From contig JAYKYS010000006.1 of NCBI GenBank assembly GCA_036924285.1, positions 23,348,001 through 23,412,000 of the forward strand: 64,000 nt of DNA, in the 5' to 3' direction. The notes beneath the pieces are model-generated. The model was not told where the DNA came from. It worked only from the letters and a program-made list of their open reading frames with translations, and did no database searches. Shown piece after piece: positions 1 to 11,199 of this stretch. How positions within the stretch are numbered: position 1 is the first letter of the stretch; every line of letters begins with the position of its first letter. A program made the translations under genes and the position numbers. The stretch is from Asterella californica (taxonomy: Eukaryota; Streptophyta; Marchantiopsida; Marchantiales; Aytoniaceae).

Positions 1-1350
1 TACGAATAATCCGCACAGCAATTTCTCCGCGATTGGCAACGAGAATTTTCTCATACTCGCAGCTACTAGCGAGGGCTCCACCGCGAGCTTTACCTGAGGA
101 CACGACCGCAGCTTGCCTCCAAGAAACAGCATTTTCCCCAGCCTGAAACCCGCTGCTTCCGCTCTTCACACTCCTGGGCGGCCCTCTAAGCAGAGTGGCC
201 TTAGCCGTGGGGGTAGAACGAGTGAAAGACGCTCCTGAGACCTGACAATAGTGGACACAATGGATTCAAGACTTTAAGCGAGGCGGTTGACAGGGTTTAT
301 CACAACATATCACTCTGCTTTTACCGCTGGTGGAAAAAGAATATCTGAGAAATATAAGACCGAAATGCAAAGTTTCCTTTCCGCACAGGAATTACAGTTT
401 TCTGCAAGTGAGTCACGTTATGGCCGAACCGCAATAATAATATTACTTTTGAATCTCCGTGATCAAAAGAATTGTTGGGAAATTGCTAAGAAAATGTGTT
501 TTCTTTTCTTGCACCAGAGATCTCACGTAGCACATAGACTCGGCCTAGGGCACGATTCTCCGAGCAATGTACTTAAATGTATAATCCATCCAACCCTCCC
601 ACCACATACTAAGATTGCGAGCAAACGACTCTCAGCTCGCTACAGCCATGTATAAACACCACTACACGAATATCCGTCTTCTTCGGAAGACAACCCGATC
701 CTGCAAACACCCCGATCTTGAACACAAACTTCAATCACATTACATTAATGAAAAGCTACTCACAACATCGGGCTTGCTCGTAGGTTTGGCTCTGATGTTA
801 TTTAACACGGAGACACTCGGCGCCACAGCACAAACCGCTACGGACGTCGCCATCGCCGTACTGCTACCCTTTCCACCCCGCAAAACTCCCTTTCTGACAC
901 AGCACAACTAACGACACAATGTGTGCGCAAGGCCTTGCTCGCGTTCCCCACGCCACCTAAAGCTCAAGTCCCTTCCAGTCCTCTCTCGAGCCAAACGAGC
1001 TCTCTCGGCTCGACTCTGCTCGATGTGGGATCTGCTGACGATGGAGCCCCGGCATGCGATCAGGCGAAGAAGAAGGGCGCTGCTTTACCACCTCATCGCG
1101 GCCGACAGCCCACGTGGAAGCATAAGCCGTCCGATGACTTGTTTTCCTCGACCATGAGTTGCAACTCTGGGAACTCCGCCCAGCAACTCCTAGTGGCTAT
1201 CTCTACATCGGAATACCCGACGTACACCGGCCGGTCGGGTCCACTGGGCACCTGCGACACCAGTCAAGGTTCTTTAGGAAGTAGCATTTACCTCCTGACC
1301 TACCATCGTCCAAGTCTTACACTTCTGCACTCATCGACACCTATCAAGTT
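1..1350. other. unassigned sequence with short open frames
   Basis: No recognisable gene. Overlapping short frames occur between 287 and 1357 (the longest 144 codons), rich in Ser, Pro, Thr and Arg, with no domain, motif or signal peptide I can name. Base composition here is more GC-rich than the following 2 kb. I treat these frames as chance or as fragments of an unidentified repeat. Confidence 0.3.
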
Positions 1351-1734
1351 GCACTAAACCGTCCGCTGAGCAGATGTTGGGGCATCTCCAGCCCCAAACG
1401 ATTATGGCGGACTCCGGAGTTCGAATCCGGACAGAGCGAATCTTGTCTTTGCCAGCCGTTGACTGTCCTCATTCGTCCCCGCTCTTGCGCGTACCTATTT
1501 GCACGGTTTAAGATTGCACGATATTAGAAATTAAACAGATAAATCATATTCCTTTGTGGGAAACAAATGATGCAGTGTTTTGCTTTTGCGACTGTTTTGC
1601 TTCTTTATCTTTGCTTAGATCGAAATCCCCTCTTTGGCTAAGTTCTGTCCACTTGATCCATCCTGGTAATAATAATTTGAGTTGAATCAGTAACGAGATA
1701 CAATTGCAGAGATTCAGGTAGGCAAGCCTGCATA

Positions 1735-1835
1735 ATCACCTCCTCCATCTTCAGATAGAGAACGTGGCAGGATTAATTTATGATCTAACCTTTATGATGA
1801 GAAGGGTTAGATGATAAATTAAATCACACATAACT
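1735..1835. repeat. palindrome-centred repeat, copy 1 (diverged)
   Basis: An imperfect inverted repeat: an arm reading TTAATTTATGATCTAACC faces GGGTTAGATGATAAATTAA. The same core recurs near 2335 and 29470. Downstream, a short block resembling 'GAC..TTATGG' also appears in the other copies. The repeats could be fragments of a non-autonomous element or of LTRs. Confidence 0.45.
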
Positions 1836-2289
1836 AATGATGATTTCAAAACGAGACCTCGGTCTTATGGTTCCAATCTCGCAGGCTAAAGTTCTGTATT
1901 TATGAGTTCTCTCCATACTCACAGCAGTTTGTGGTTATGATAATGTTGTTTAAATTTAAAGTTAAATTTATTTTAAAATATTTAATTAATATATAGACTT
2001 CTCTCTATAACCTAAAAGATATGAAAATAGTCACTAAATCGATCTCACCCTCCGGAACCAATCCATTTTCTCTATTTTTTTCTTCTTACCCTGTTTTTCT
2101 CTTTCAGTTATCCTTGGCTATGTCATTTGAGATACATATATTCACTCTTGTTGTCGTGTCAAATATCTATTTTCGGATGAAGATAAACATTTACGAGGAG
2201 AAGTTGCATTAAGCTTATAGACAGTATCATGATTATGCTACCATTTTAGAGCTCGTGGTATATCAGATTCATTGCAAATTAATCGTCAA

Positions 2290-2560
2290 TGTTAGGCATG
2301 CATATTCACCCTCTTCCGAGTTCGGAAGAGGGTGGCATGCCATTTAATTTATTACCTAACCCTTCCGGCCGGAAGGGTTAGATACTAAATTAAATCCTTG
2401 ATTATTATTAAATTTTCTTGAGTACAGTCCCCCGCACTTGTACCTCTTGAAGCGCGATCATCCACACAAGACTTATGGGTTTTTTCCTGCTCTCCCCGTG
2501 TTTGTAGGCATGGGCTAATAAATAATATTTATGAAATTTTTTAATTATTTTATCTATTTA
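2290..2560. repeat. palindrome-centred repeat, copy 2
   Basis: The centre is a near-perfect palindrome (arms TAACCCTTCC / GGAAGGGTTA with AT-rich extensions). It is followed by a conserved block containing TGAAGC, then AAGACTTATGGGTT, then CTCCCCGTGTTT. A second small hairpin (CCCTCTTCCGA / TCGGAAGAGGG) lies just upstream at about 2311-2331. The copy at 29440-29640 shares the same order of blocks, so this is a dispersed family and not a chance hairpin. Confidence 0.55.
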
Positions 2561-2696
2561 ATATATATATTTTATTTAACACTTATATAATTCCCTGTTA
2601 ACAAAAGGAGAAAAAAAGTTCCCAGAAAGTTCATGTTACATGCATATGAGCTCATCTCCCTAGAGTTATCAAGATTTGAAATTTTAAGTGGTAAAT

Positions 2697-2739
2697 TAAC
2701 GTAAAGATGATTAGTCAAACACTAATCATCTTTATGTTA
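2697..2739. repeat. hairpin with 19-nt arms
   Basis: Arms at 2697-2715 and 2721-2739 are complementary except for one pair; the inner 13 bp (AAAGATGATTAGT / ACTAATCATCTTT) are perfect, with the 5-nt loop CAAAC. It sits in AT-rich non-coding DNA. A MITE remnant is one possible origin. Confidence 0.6.
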
Positions 2740-3605
2740 GTAATAATACTATATCTATGTTTATCACTAATAATGGTGTGATAGGTTCTAAGATGAGAAC
2801 ATACGATTGTGATAACAAATTGTTTCAGAATCCTACATATAGTGGATTCGAGATTTATCATTGTGTACAATTCATTATTCTCAGAATATGGGCATTGGTT
2901 ATCGAGTTACAACCACAAAGAACAAACTGTATAAGATTGTCAAACCTCATTTTTATGTACACTTTTGTTTTTATTTCTATAACCAAAACTTGTAGAGCCT
3001 AACCATTTATCCACGCCTCTAAACAAATCTTTGTATCCTAATCTAAAACTTTAGTTAATGCAAAATTACTAAAGCCTAGTTTGACAAGGAAAACACTCTT
3101 TTGTTAACAACAAGTAGCAGCAATATCATATAATTCATAACTCATCCATGTGTAAGTATTTTGTAAATAAAAAATATTACAAGCCACGCATAAGTAACGA
3201 GTTGAAAACACCAAAACCATATCAGAGATACCAAAAATAAATATCAAAAACTACTTCTTTTCGCTAGTAAATCCTTATATGTCAATAGGATCTTCTCGCT
3301 TTACCTTGTCATGTATAAAATTTTTATATCAGACTTTTGGTAGTTAATGCTTTTTATACTCAAAACTTTCCCCTTATGATTAGAGTGACTTAGAGTCACA
3401 TATTGTCAATTTTATAGTTTTACCATTTTATTTAATTTTCTTTTGATTTATATTTCACTATAAATATAGATGATGAAAAATGAAGAAAACAGAGAAATTA
3501 TATTTTTCTAAGAAATATTTAGTAAATATTAATTTCTTGAAAAGAATAGATTTTCTTTTTGAAGATTGTGGAGTTGTTAGAAGGTTTGAAAGTCAACATC
3601 AGTGT
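2740..3605. other. AT-rich non-coding stretch
   Basis: AT-rich DNA with one 81-codon open frame (2757-3002) that has no recognisable motif. Nothing else can be supported. The composition changes sharply near 3600 where the retrotransposon LTR begins. Confidence 0.4.
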
Positions 3606-3609
3606 CCGA

Positions 3610-3905
3610 AAGCTGTCACATCAGTTTGGGCACCCCGGCTAAGTTGACCGAGTGCGGAGTGGCGAATCCCGATAAGGCCATTAGTGCCGTTAGGACGAGT
3701 TGGTGGGAGAGCCCACTAGGGGTATACTTCGCAGATAGGGCTTGGAGGTCTTAGTTCTTCAAGTTGAGCCTTCAAGCTCCTAGCTCTGGTGGATAGTCTT
3801 TGTGAGTGCAATCTGGAGTCTCTGCGAGCACAGAGTGGATTTGGCTCGACTTTAGTGATTGTTTAGTGCTCGTTGACATGGTGGAGTGAGTACATACCGT
3901 TTATT
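3610..3905 (+). repeat. 5' LTR (truncated at its 5' side)
   Basis: About 290 bp match 13620-13905 closely, including the shared blocks GAGTGCGGAGTGG, GAGAGCCCACTA and GGTATACTTCGCAG. The 3' copy extends about 105 bp further upstream (13513-13617); that part is missing here, so the element is probably truncated at its left end. No target-site duplication can be defined. Confidence 0.75.
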
Positions 3906-5480
3906 ATTTCAAGAACTCAGATTGCGGGGTCTGATTGAGAGATTTCAGGTCTCAAATTTCAACGGGTGGTATCTCCAGAGTGGGCAGATCGTTGATATCT
4001 TTGATTTGCGAGTGCGTACGTGCGCGGAGTGGTACTTTTTGGTTGGGTGATCGATCGCTGTGTGGATTACTGTCGTTTGAATCTCTTCTTGGTCGATTTG
4101 GTGGTGAGGCAGTGCGGAACCGCTGCTGGAATTTCTTGTGATAGGTTTTTGTGGTCAATTTGAGGTCAGCAGAAGTGCGTCGGTGGATGTTGAGTTGGCG
4201 TGGGTCAACAATTTGTGGTGCTGAAGATTGCAGTAGGTGCGCGCTGGGAAGACGATTCCAACACATCAAAAATCGTTCGATTTGGTGAAGGATCGAAGAA
4301 GTTACAAGACGAAGAAGATCGCAGGTGGTCCAACTGATGTAAACCTGCCTACGAGTGTCAATTTTGCAGATTTCGACCTTTTGGAGTGCAGTTAGGAGGC
4401 GTTTAAAGACTTCGAGGCTTCGAGGAGCAGAGGTGCGTGAGTGCGGAGGCTTGAGAGCGGAGTGTGGAGACGGAGCGGAGCCCGAGCCCGAGCCCGCGTC
4501 CGTCGCAAGCTAGCTTGCTGACGTGCGTGAGAGAGGTATGCAAGTTCTAGTTGAGTGGGAAGTGTAAAAGCAGCTGGTCACCCATCCCAACACTATTCTT
4601 GGACTTGGACACTTAACTTTGTAGTCTTAGCTTTTTACCACTAGACCAATAACTCTTGGTGTCTTATAGAGATGTGTGCAAGTACTTATGGACTTGTTTA
4701 AGGTAGTAGTAGACCTTCTTGCACGTTCTCTCATGGTGCGGTTGGAGTGATCGTGATAGTCTGCCTGTGGTGATGGCAGGGACAGGTTGTCCTTATCTTG
4801 ACCGTCCTAGTAAGGGATAGGTGAGCTCAGTAGGAGCGGGTTAGGCAAGTGGTGGTTACAGTGATGATAGAGATTTCGGCATTCTAGTTGGAGAATGTGT
4901 TATCGAGATCTCTCTCATCACGGAGTTCTCAAGAAGGTTCTGGTGGAGACTTCTCGGCAATGGGTATACACGGAGTGGGGTGAGGTATCGACTACCTAAA
5001 CCATTACCGTCGGTTGTTCCAGAGGACGAGTTAGACGCAGATCGCGCATTTTCTGATGGTGAGTCAAGTGTCATCACACCGTTGTTGTGGGACATGAACG
5101 AGATCTATGGGACCACGAAAAGATCTCGACGTTACTCGGGTACAGTGGGTACCATCGAGCTGGATGACTTCATCTAGGAGTTCGACAGTTGGTGCGATCT
5201 GCAGCAGATGCGGAACCCACAACTATTTACATCCTTCATGACGTGGTAGGGTTTGTTCCAACACTTGGAGAGATCGTCGATGGACGATTATCATGATTCC
5301 GACGAGACTACAATGTGGAGATTGAGTTGTGGAGACAACATTGATATCTCAACTACGTTTCTATCACTACTGACGTAGTTTCGGGTGCCAGTAGCAGTGG
5401 TACATCCGCAAGTGGTGGAGTATCTACTACCAGAGGTGCATCCACTAGTAGTGGAGCAGGTGGTAGTGTGAGCGGGATAC
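3906..5480 (+). other. retrotransposon leader and start of gag, no intact frame
   Basis: This untranslated leader lies between the LTR and recognisable gag. It contains a short CCCGAG-type tandem near 4482-4500 and the antisense 5S-like promoter at 4576-4618. From about 4980 the plus strand becomes compositionally gag-like (Ser/Gly-rich frames interrupted by stops). I cannot identify a primer-binding site with confidence. Confidence 0.45.
4576..4618 (-). promoter_or_regulatory. 5S rRNA-like internal promoter remnant
   Basis: Read on the minus strand, this segment contains AGTTAAGTGTCC and, 31 nt downstream, GGATGGGTGACC. These correspond to the A-box and C-box of plant 5S rRNA genes; the C-box is exact and the spacing equals that of a real 5S gene. 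The bases between also follow 5S (AGAATAGTGTTG). Just upstream on the same strand is a tRNA-like block, TTGGTCTAGTGGTA. Only the 3' half of 5S is present, so this is a 5S-derived fragment and not a 5S gene. Cassandra-type TRIM elements and SINE3 elements are known to carry such promoters; which origin applies here is unknown. Confidence 0.6.
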
Positions 5481-5499
5481 CACCAGGGTTTAACCCGGT

Positions 5500-6400
5500 T
5501 GTTTAGTTCTTCCAGTGTTTGAGGAAGAACTATCAATGTGTGCGGACCGACAAGTTGAGGAGTCTGCAAGAGTTCCAGTGAAAGACTGGAGAGAGTCTAC
5601 GCGAGGCGTTTACTCGCATGAGGCGGTTGATCAACGTTACCCAAGAGGTGACGGAAACACAGGTAGTCCAGTTTTGATATGAGATACTAGATCGGGAGCT
5701 GCGTAAGAGAGTTAGAGATGTCACTCTTCTTAGAGATACTGCTCCGACGTTAGCGGTTATCTTTGGTTTGACTGAGTGGATTGAGCTCAACATGGTGGAA
5801 AAGAGGGTGGTGGTTGCTGGGTTCAGCAAGGAGACACCACATGGGACGATCAACTCTTCTCGAGGATCACTGGCTACACAACAGCGGGGTGGTGGTGGTG
5901 GTAAGGATCGTGTGGAGCAGTCACAGTCTCAAGGAGGTGTTGGAGGATCTAGTGGACAGAAGCCCATGCCGTCCTTCTCTAGTTAGCAACAAGCGGGTCC
6001 TTGCTGGATGTGTAATGATCTTCATCAGCAAAAGGACTGTCCACAGAGGAGAGGTGGTTATGAGACGTCAGGGACGTCTCAAGTGATACCTAGACAATGT
6101 GAGCATTGCGGACGACCTGATCACAGTGGTGACCGTTGTTTTGATCTCCATCCCGAGCTACGACAAGGAAAGGTTGATCGTGGACGAGACGGAGGAGCTC
6201 AAGGAGGCCATGGTGGTCGAGCTAGAGCTAGAGGTCCAGCATCTGAGAGAGGACTGGTCGGTCCACCGTCTGCTATGACGTCAGAAGTAAGTATGGCTGC
6301 CCGAATTGAGCAGTTGGAGCAAAGGATAGCTAGTATGGCTATGGCTCAACGGAGATCTGGTGGAACAGAAGCTTCCACATGGAGGAGAAAGAGATGACTT
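5500..6400 (+). pseudogene. Gypsy gag remnant with two zinc knuckles
   Basis: Frame fragments read like a retrotransposon gag capsid domain (SLREAFTRMRRLINVTQEV, then YEILDRELRKRVRD) at about 5580-5730. A Gln/Gly/Ser-rich linker follows, then two nucleocapsid zinc knuckles: CX2CX3HX4C at about 6003-6040 and CX2CX4HX4C at about 6099-6142. After these comes an Arg/Gly-rich basic tail and a predicted coiled coil (ARIEQLEQRIASM, about 6299-6337). Stops interrupt the frame at 5675-5677 and 5984-5986, among others. Gag would package the element RNA. The fragments are in the correct order just ahead of the protease. Confidence 0.8.
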
Positions 6401-6939
6401 TAACTTCATGGCTGGTGTGGCGCAGATTGAGACATCTACGGCAGTGACTAGAGGTGCAGTATGTGTCTCTGAGTCACGAGGTGCGTCAGTGGAGTTGGAT
6501 CCACAACGCGGAGAGGCTGGTAGACAGGTCAGGCTTTCTCAATCGTTCACGTTATTTGAGACGTTGAGGACCTCATCTAGGGTTCCTAAACGGCCTACCG
6601 ATGGTGCAGTGGAGTTGGAGACATCGACATCCATGAGTGGGTGTGATGTGAGTCGACCTCGATGTCTGTGAATGCGACGTCAAATCCTATGTTGGGAGCG
6701 GTTATAGCAGTTTTGCGAGCCTCACTATTTTCAGCCATGGATGTACGAGCTTTGAGAGTAAGCTTGGCTCCAGTGTTCCAGTTGGCAGCCACACTCAGTG
6801 AGAGCGAGGATGCTGTTATCTCTAGTGCTGAGGTGGTTCAGCAAGAGACGATAGACGTGTCCATGGAGTGAGGATAGCTATCAGTGGTACTTGACAAGCG
6901 ACGACTGTCAGACTAGATGAGTTACCAACTAGACCGGCG

Positions 6940-7340
6940 ATTGACGGTGCTGGATTGGCACCAGGTGTGATGTTGTTGGACAACAGAAGTGGTATCTTCT
7001 GTTTGGTGGCACCTTCATGGAAGGTGTATCGACCACAGAAAGTCTTGTTAGACTCTGGAGCCCAACCGTTAATGTTGGGTTAGGCGGCGTGCATTGATTT
7101 AAGTTTGAAGAAGTCCGAGGTGGAGAGATGTCCATTCAAGCTACAAACATCTCTAGGAGGATCAGGAGGTACAGCTCTACACATGACACATGAGATGTTG
7201 ACGGTGAGAGTTCGACCAGATCACCCCACGGATGACTCCATGGTGAGGACCAAGATCATCGTTACGGCCGTAGAGTCTTATGATGTATTGGTTGGAGGTG
7301 CTGTGTTACACTCTGTGGGGTTCGTGATCGACAATTAGTC
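6940..7340 (+). pseudogene. retropepsin-like aspartic protease remnant
   Basis: The signature LLDSGAQ (catalytic Asp codon at 7051-7053) follows a beta-strand-like stretch, and the region ends with a hydrophobic motif (DVLVGGAVLHSVGFVI, about 7282-7329) resembling the distal part of retropepsins. A stop at 7081-7083 breaks the frame shortly after the active site. The domain would process the Gag-Pol polyprotein. Between it and the methyltransferase lies an acidic linker (7377-7676, frame 3) that I cannot assign to a family. Confidence 0.75.
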
Positions 7341-7679
7341 TATCACGAACCAGGTTGGTAGTCCGGTGAGAGACGAGTGAGCCGCTTATCAGTGCGGTTC
7401 AGTGCTAGAGCTGGGACAACGGAGCCTACACTAGAGACGATGGACATCCGTTGCAGGGTTCAATTTGGTCATCACTTGGCGGATGAGTTGTTGGAGGACA
7501 ATGCCCATGCGGAGGATACTCCGGTCTTTGAGGAGAAGGAGGACATGCCTAGCATGTCTATGTTAGTACCATTTGCCTTGGATGTTTCACTCTGGAGTTT
7601 GAGTGGAGAGTTGCAGCAATATGCTGATCGGTTGGTGCAGCAGGCTTGGACTGAAACCTTGTACCACCAGTAGAGGAAC

Positions 7680-8844
7680 CAAAGGTTGTTCCTCCTACTG
7701 GCATTGTGACCTTATCACCGTTGGATACGACTCCCATTGTGTGGCAGTATCCAGAGGAGGATATATGTGTGCTGGAGCTGTTTGGAGAGATCAGCACAGG
7801 TTTGGCTGCGGTATTGCAGGCAGTCATACAAGTACAGCGATACTTGTATGTGGAGAAAGATGAAGTTGCGAGATGCATTTCATTGCGTCATGTGGCACAT
7901 TTGGTGCAGAGATATCTTGAGTAGTTGCTCATATAAGCCGTTAGAGAATATCAGCAAGCATTACCGTCGGATATTTCGCTATTGGAGGCGCAAGATCTCA
8001 CGTTTATTGACATCATTCACTTGATGATAGTCGGGTGGTCATGTCAAGATCACACGCGTGCTGGGAGAGGTCAGGGTTTACATGACCCGCGATCTAGGAT
8101 GTTCTGGGAAATGTTACGGATCTTACGACATCTCCAGATGCATCAGGTGGATTCTCCAGCGTACATATTGGAGAACGTTCCTTTCTTGAGTGATGCTCGT
8201 ACACAGATGAAGACGAGTATGAACCAAGTGTAGTCTTGGGTTGGACCGGCAGTGTTGTTGGATGCAGCGAGAGTAGGATCTCGTGCACATCGTCCATTGT
8301 TGTGGTGGACAAATTTGTTTTCGAGAGATGTGCTTAAGTGCACATACGATGGAGTGAGACGACCAGCGCACCTCACGGTTGATGACATCTTGGATGCATG
8401 ATGACGATCTCAAGTAGTGAGAGTCGTCGATAAGTCAACCATGGCAGTGATAATCTAGTGGGACGACCCATGGTAGCGTTATCCACTTTTGTAAGCTTTC
8501 CAGCGTCACATGCTTACAGAGATGGAGGACTTGGGCTTGTGTCGGATGCTCAGTTACGGCAGTTGGTGGAACCCAATGCCGATGAGAGAGAGCGAGTGAT
8601 GGGTTTCGCTACGGATACGACGGCAGTAGCTTCGATGTCGAAGACTTCACGTCGTCAAGTATTGGGTCAAGCAATGGACTTGAATTGTTTGACATGGATT
8701 GTTAGCCTTGGATTGGCTGAGCAGCGTCGGATGCGATCGACGAGTGTTACTGCTCAGATATTTCTGAGCTCTTTGCCTATCGAGTCGGTGGAAGCAAAGG
8801 TTGAGGGCGAAGCGTGTGGAGTTCGTCATCCTTGGACATCATGA
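7680..8844 (+). pseudogene. DNMT3-like cytosine-5 DNA methyltransferase domain inside the retrotransposon
   Basis: C5-methyltransferase motifs occur in canonical order. Motif I (SAM binding) reads VLELFGEISTGL at about 7768-7803, followed by RYLYVEKDEVAR, the usual acidic strand 2. Motif IV reads GWSCQDHTRAGRGQGLHD at about 8033-8086; the catalytic Cys is present, but the preceding Pro of the PC pair is Ser. Motif VI is ILENV at 8165-8179. The motif VIII region is AHRPLLWWTNLF near 8285-8320. Motifs IX/X read RVMGF...SRRQVLGQAMDLN, about 8596-8685. The order I to X differs from the rearranged plant DRM enzymes and resembles DNMT3 and other canonical enzymes; the LDAARVGSRAHR and MGF..TT...M..TSR..LG pattern also looks DNMT3-like. 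Stops at 7922, 7934, 8231 and 8399-8404 and a frame change near 8450-8458 inactivate it. Confidence 0.85.
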
Positions 8845-8989
8845 GATTTCATAGGAGAGAGTGTGGAGCTTACAGCTAGGACTGTAGGAGTTTTTTGCAT
8901 AGTGGCGGTGGAGGTTGTTGGTGATGAGCAGAAAGAAACTGCTCTAGAGGATGCAAGATAGCAATCAATGACTTTGTCTTCTACCTCGA

Positions 8990-9434
8990 GCATGGTGACA
9001 AAGGATACTTGGGAGCCAGAGATTGGACCCAAGCTTATAGGAGAAGAGAGACGAAGAGTTCAGAGATTCTTGAAGAGCTACAGGAATTGTTTTGCCTTTA
9101 GTATGAAGGATTTGGGTACCTTGAAGGGACCAGGTATACGGATCGACTTGGCTAATGACGCGCCAATCTTTCGACGTCTTTACAAGTACAGTGACATGGA
9201 GAGAGCCTTGACCTAGAGTAGGACTCAAGACTTGTTGGAGGTTGGGTTGGTGGAGATGTCGCATGGAGAGTATGCATCTGTCACAGTTATGTCAGCAAAG
9301 AAAGATATGTATGGCAACTACACGGATCGACGGATGTGTGGAGACTACCATCCCATCAATCGGCAGACGAAGTCCGATAAGTATGCCATGTCGACACCTG
9401 AGGAGATCTTTGATGCAGTGGGACTCAAGGGATA
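8990..9434 (+). pseudogene. Gypsy reverse transcriptase, N-terminal part
   Basis: The fragment has the fingers-domain pattern of Gypsy RT: FLKSYRNCFAFSMKDLG, then a substrate-loop region ending LLEVGLVEMS, then DRRMCGDYHPINRQTKSDKY and MSTPEEIFDAVG. One stop at 9214-9216 fits a CAG-to-TAG change, and another lies at 9433-9435. The reading stops being RT-like just after the point where the palm motif A (LDLRSGYHQ in relatives) should appear; the remainder resumes near 10777. It lies directly downstream of the methyltransferase in the same polyprotein order. Confidence 0.85.
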
Positions 9435-9435
9435 G

Positions 9436-10776
9436 GCTTTTCAGGTTACAACAGAGCACTATGAACACTCATACAGGTCTGTATGAAAGTCTAATCTACT
9501 CAGAAGCCAAAGTTCAGGTCTAACTGGTAGTAACAAGATCAGGCGGTGAACTTTAACACTCAAGAAGAGGAAAACTATGATGGTTTAGACTTCTAAATTT
9601 CTCTTACATGTAAAAGAGGCCCCACTGAGCACACACACGAAGTTTCAGCTTGAGATCAAATTCTGACACCAAGATATGGACACAAAAGTTCTGATCAAAA
9701 ATATTGCGGCAGTTTCTGATACTCAGACAGCTATTTCGACCTATAACAGCAAATTGGCTCGATCACTTTTGAAGATTCTTACAGGATTTGGAGTATACAG
9801 GATGCTGAACAACCCTGTGAAGTTAGGACTCCTGAATGTACACAGAACTCCAGATCTCGCTCTCTGAAGTTGCTGCTCTAGATTGAGAGCTTTTCAGATC
9901 CCCTCTGCTTCAGCGGCCGCCCTGAATTACTCAGTCACTCAAATCACATGAAAATTTTTGGGCAGTCGTAGCCCTGCTGACAGAGAACGCGACCACGAAG
10001 ATTTGAAGCGATTTCCTCGATTCTGCTGCTGCAATTGACACTCAAAACCCCAAAATCAACAAAAGTGATGCAGTTTTGGCACAATCCGAACTTCAATTAG
10101 GCATAACTCCTTGTTTATTGATCCAAATCGATCAAGAATTTTGCAGACATTGCTTGGCTCGACAAGCTCTATCTCCTTGTGCTCTCAGATTTTGCAATGT
10201 CCTTATCAATTGCTCGAAATCCTCTTTAGACCTCTGTTTCTAAATTTAGAGTTACACAAAAGACAAAAATGAACCAATGAGAATTCATAGCTCCATTTGG
10301 TTGTCTTTTTGTGCCTTAAACCATGTGGTAACTTAATTCCACTCAAAGGCTAGCACGTCAAGTCCCCTAAAGTGCAAGCGTATAACTTAAACTACCTAAA
10401 CGACACACAGCCCTGAAAGTAAACTTAAATCAACTAAAAGTGTGCATGGACAACACGTAAGTACAACCCACGAGCTTAAACCCTATCTACATGGTAAATC
10501 TAAGTCATGTACATTGAATATCATAAATAAGTATGAATTCACTTGCACAAGCGCACAGATGCTTGATTAATATAAATAGCATACTACCAACCTACTAGGA
10601 CTCAAAATAAATGACAGAGTTAACATCATATACAAGAGGTGTCAACCATAAGCATAAAGACTAAGAACAGTACATAGCTAACTTCTAAGGCTACTAAACT
10701 TCAAGTGTCGGAGTAGAAGTAACATGCGCCAAGTAACGCGATAACAGTGATCAGTGAATCATTTACTATGTCAAAT
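9436..10776. mobile_element. about 1.3 kb insertion splitting reverse transcriptase
   Basis: This segment interrupts RT between the fingers and the second half of the palm. Its composition (AT-richer, CA/TC-rich plus strand) differs from the surrounding GTG/GAG-rich coding sequence, and it has only one short frame (9676-9867) with no recognised motif. A duplicated target site could not be located because part of RT, including motif A, is missing at the junction. An LTR or another non-autonomous element is possible. The right half includes a TTAAATC / AACTTAA-rich stretch. Confidence 0.5.
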
Positions 10777-11180
10777 GATTCACATCACGACAACGGCAAG
10801 GATTGTTTGTATCAGTGACGGTTCTTATCATTTGGATTGAAGAACGCCCCTGCTGAGTTCCAGAGTGATGGATAGGATCTTAGCAGGATTAGATTTTGTC
10901 AGATGTTATATTGATGACATCTTAGTCTATAGTGCTACTGTGGAGGAGCACGAGAGACACTTACGAGATGTGTTCGAGCAGTTGAGAGCTCATGGGTTGA
11001 AGTTACACCCTGGGAAGTGTAAGTTCTTCAAGGAGTTGGTAGAGTATCTGGACCACACCATCTACCTAGGTGGGTTGGATGTTCAACAGACGAAGGTTGA
11101 GACTATTGCACGTATTTCACGTCTCACAGATGTGAGTCGAGTTCGAGCATTTGTTGGTTTGATAAATTTCTATCGTTGAT
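10777..11180 (+). pseudogene. Gypsy reverse transcriptase, C-terminal part with YIDD
   Basis: RT resumes at about 10777 (GKDCLYQ, FGLKNAPAEFQ) and contains the catalytic box CYIDDILVYS with YIDD at 10907-10918. Thumb-region motifs follow: HLRDVFEQLRAHGLKLHPGK and then VRAFVGLINFYR. A TGA at 10816-10818 replaces the Trp expected in YQWRF, and a frameshift lies near 10862. The active-site Asp pair is retained. Without motif A (lost at the insertion) the enzyme cannot function. Confidence 0.9.
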
Positions 11181-11199
11181 ACGTGAAAGAATTTAGTGC

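Noticed and set aside
1385..1440. A tRNA-like segment: GTTCGAATCC with a 5-bp stem and an upstream GGGGC-loop-GCCCC stem
   Set aside because: The T-loop is out of register with its stem, no A-box or matching acceptor stem can be formed, and the anticodon-loop position 37 is not a purine. Probably coincidence or a tRNA-derived fragment.
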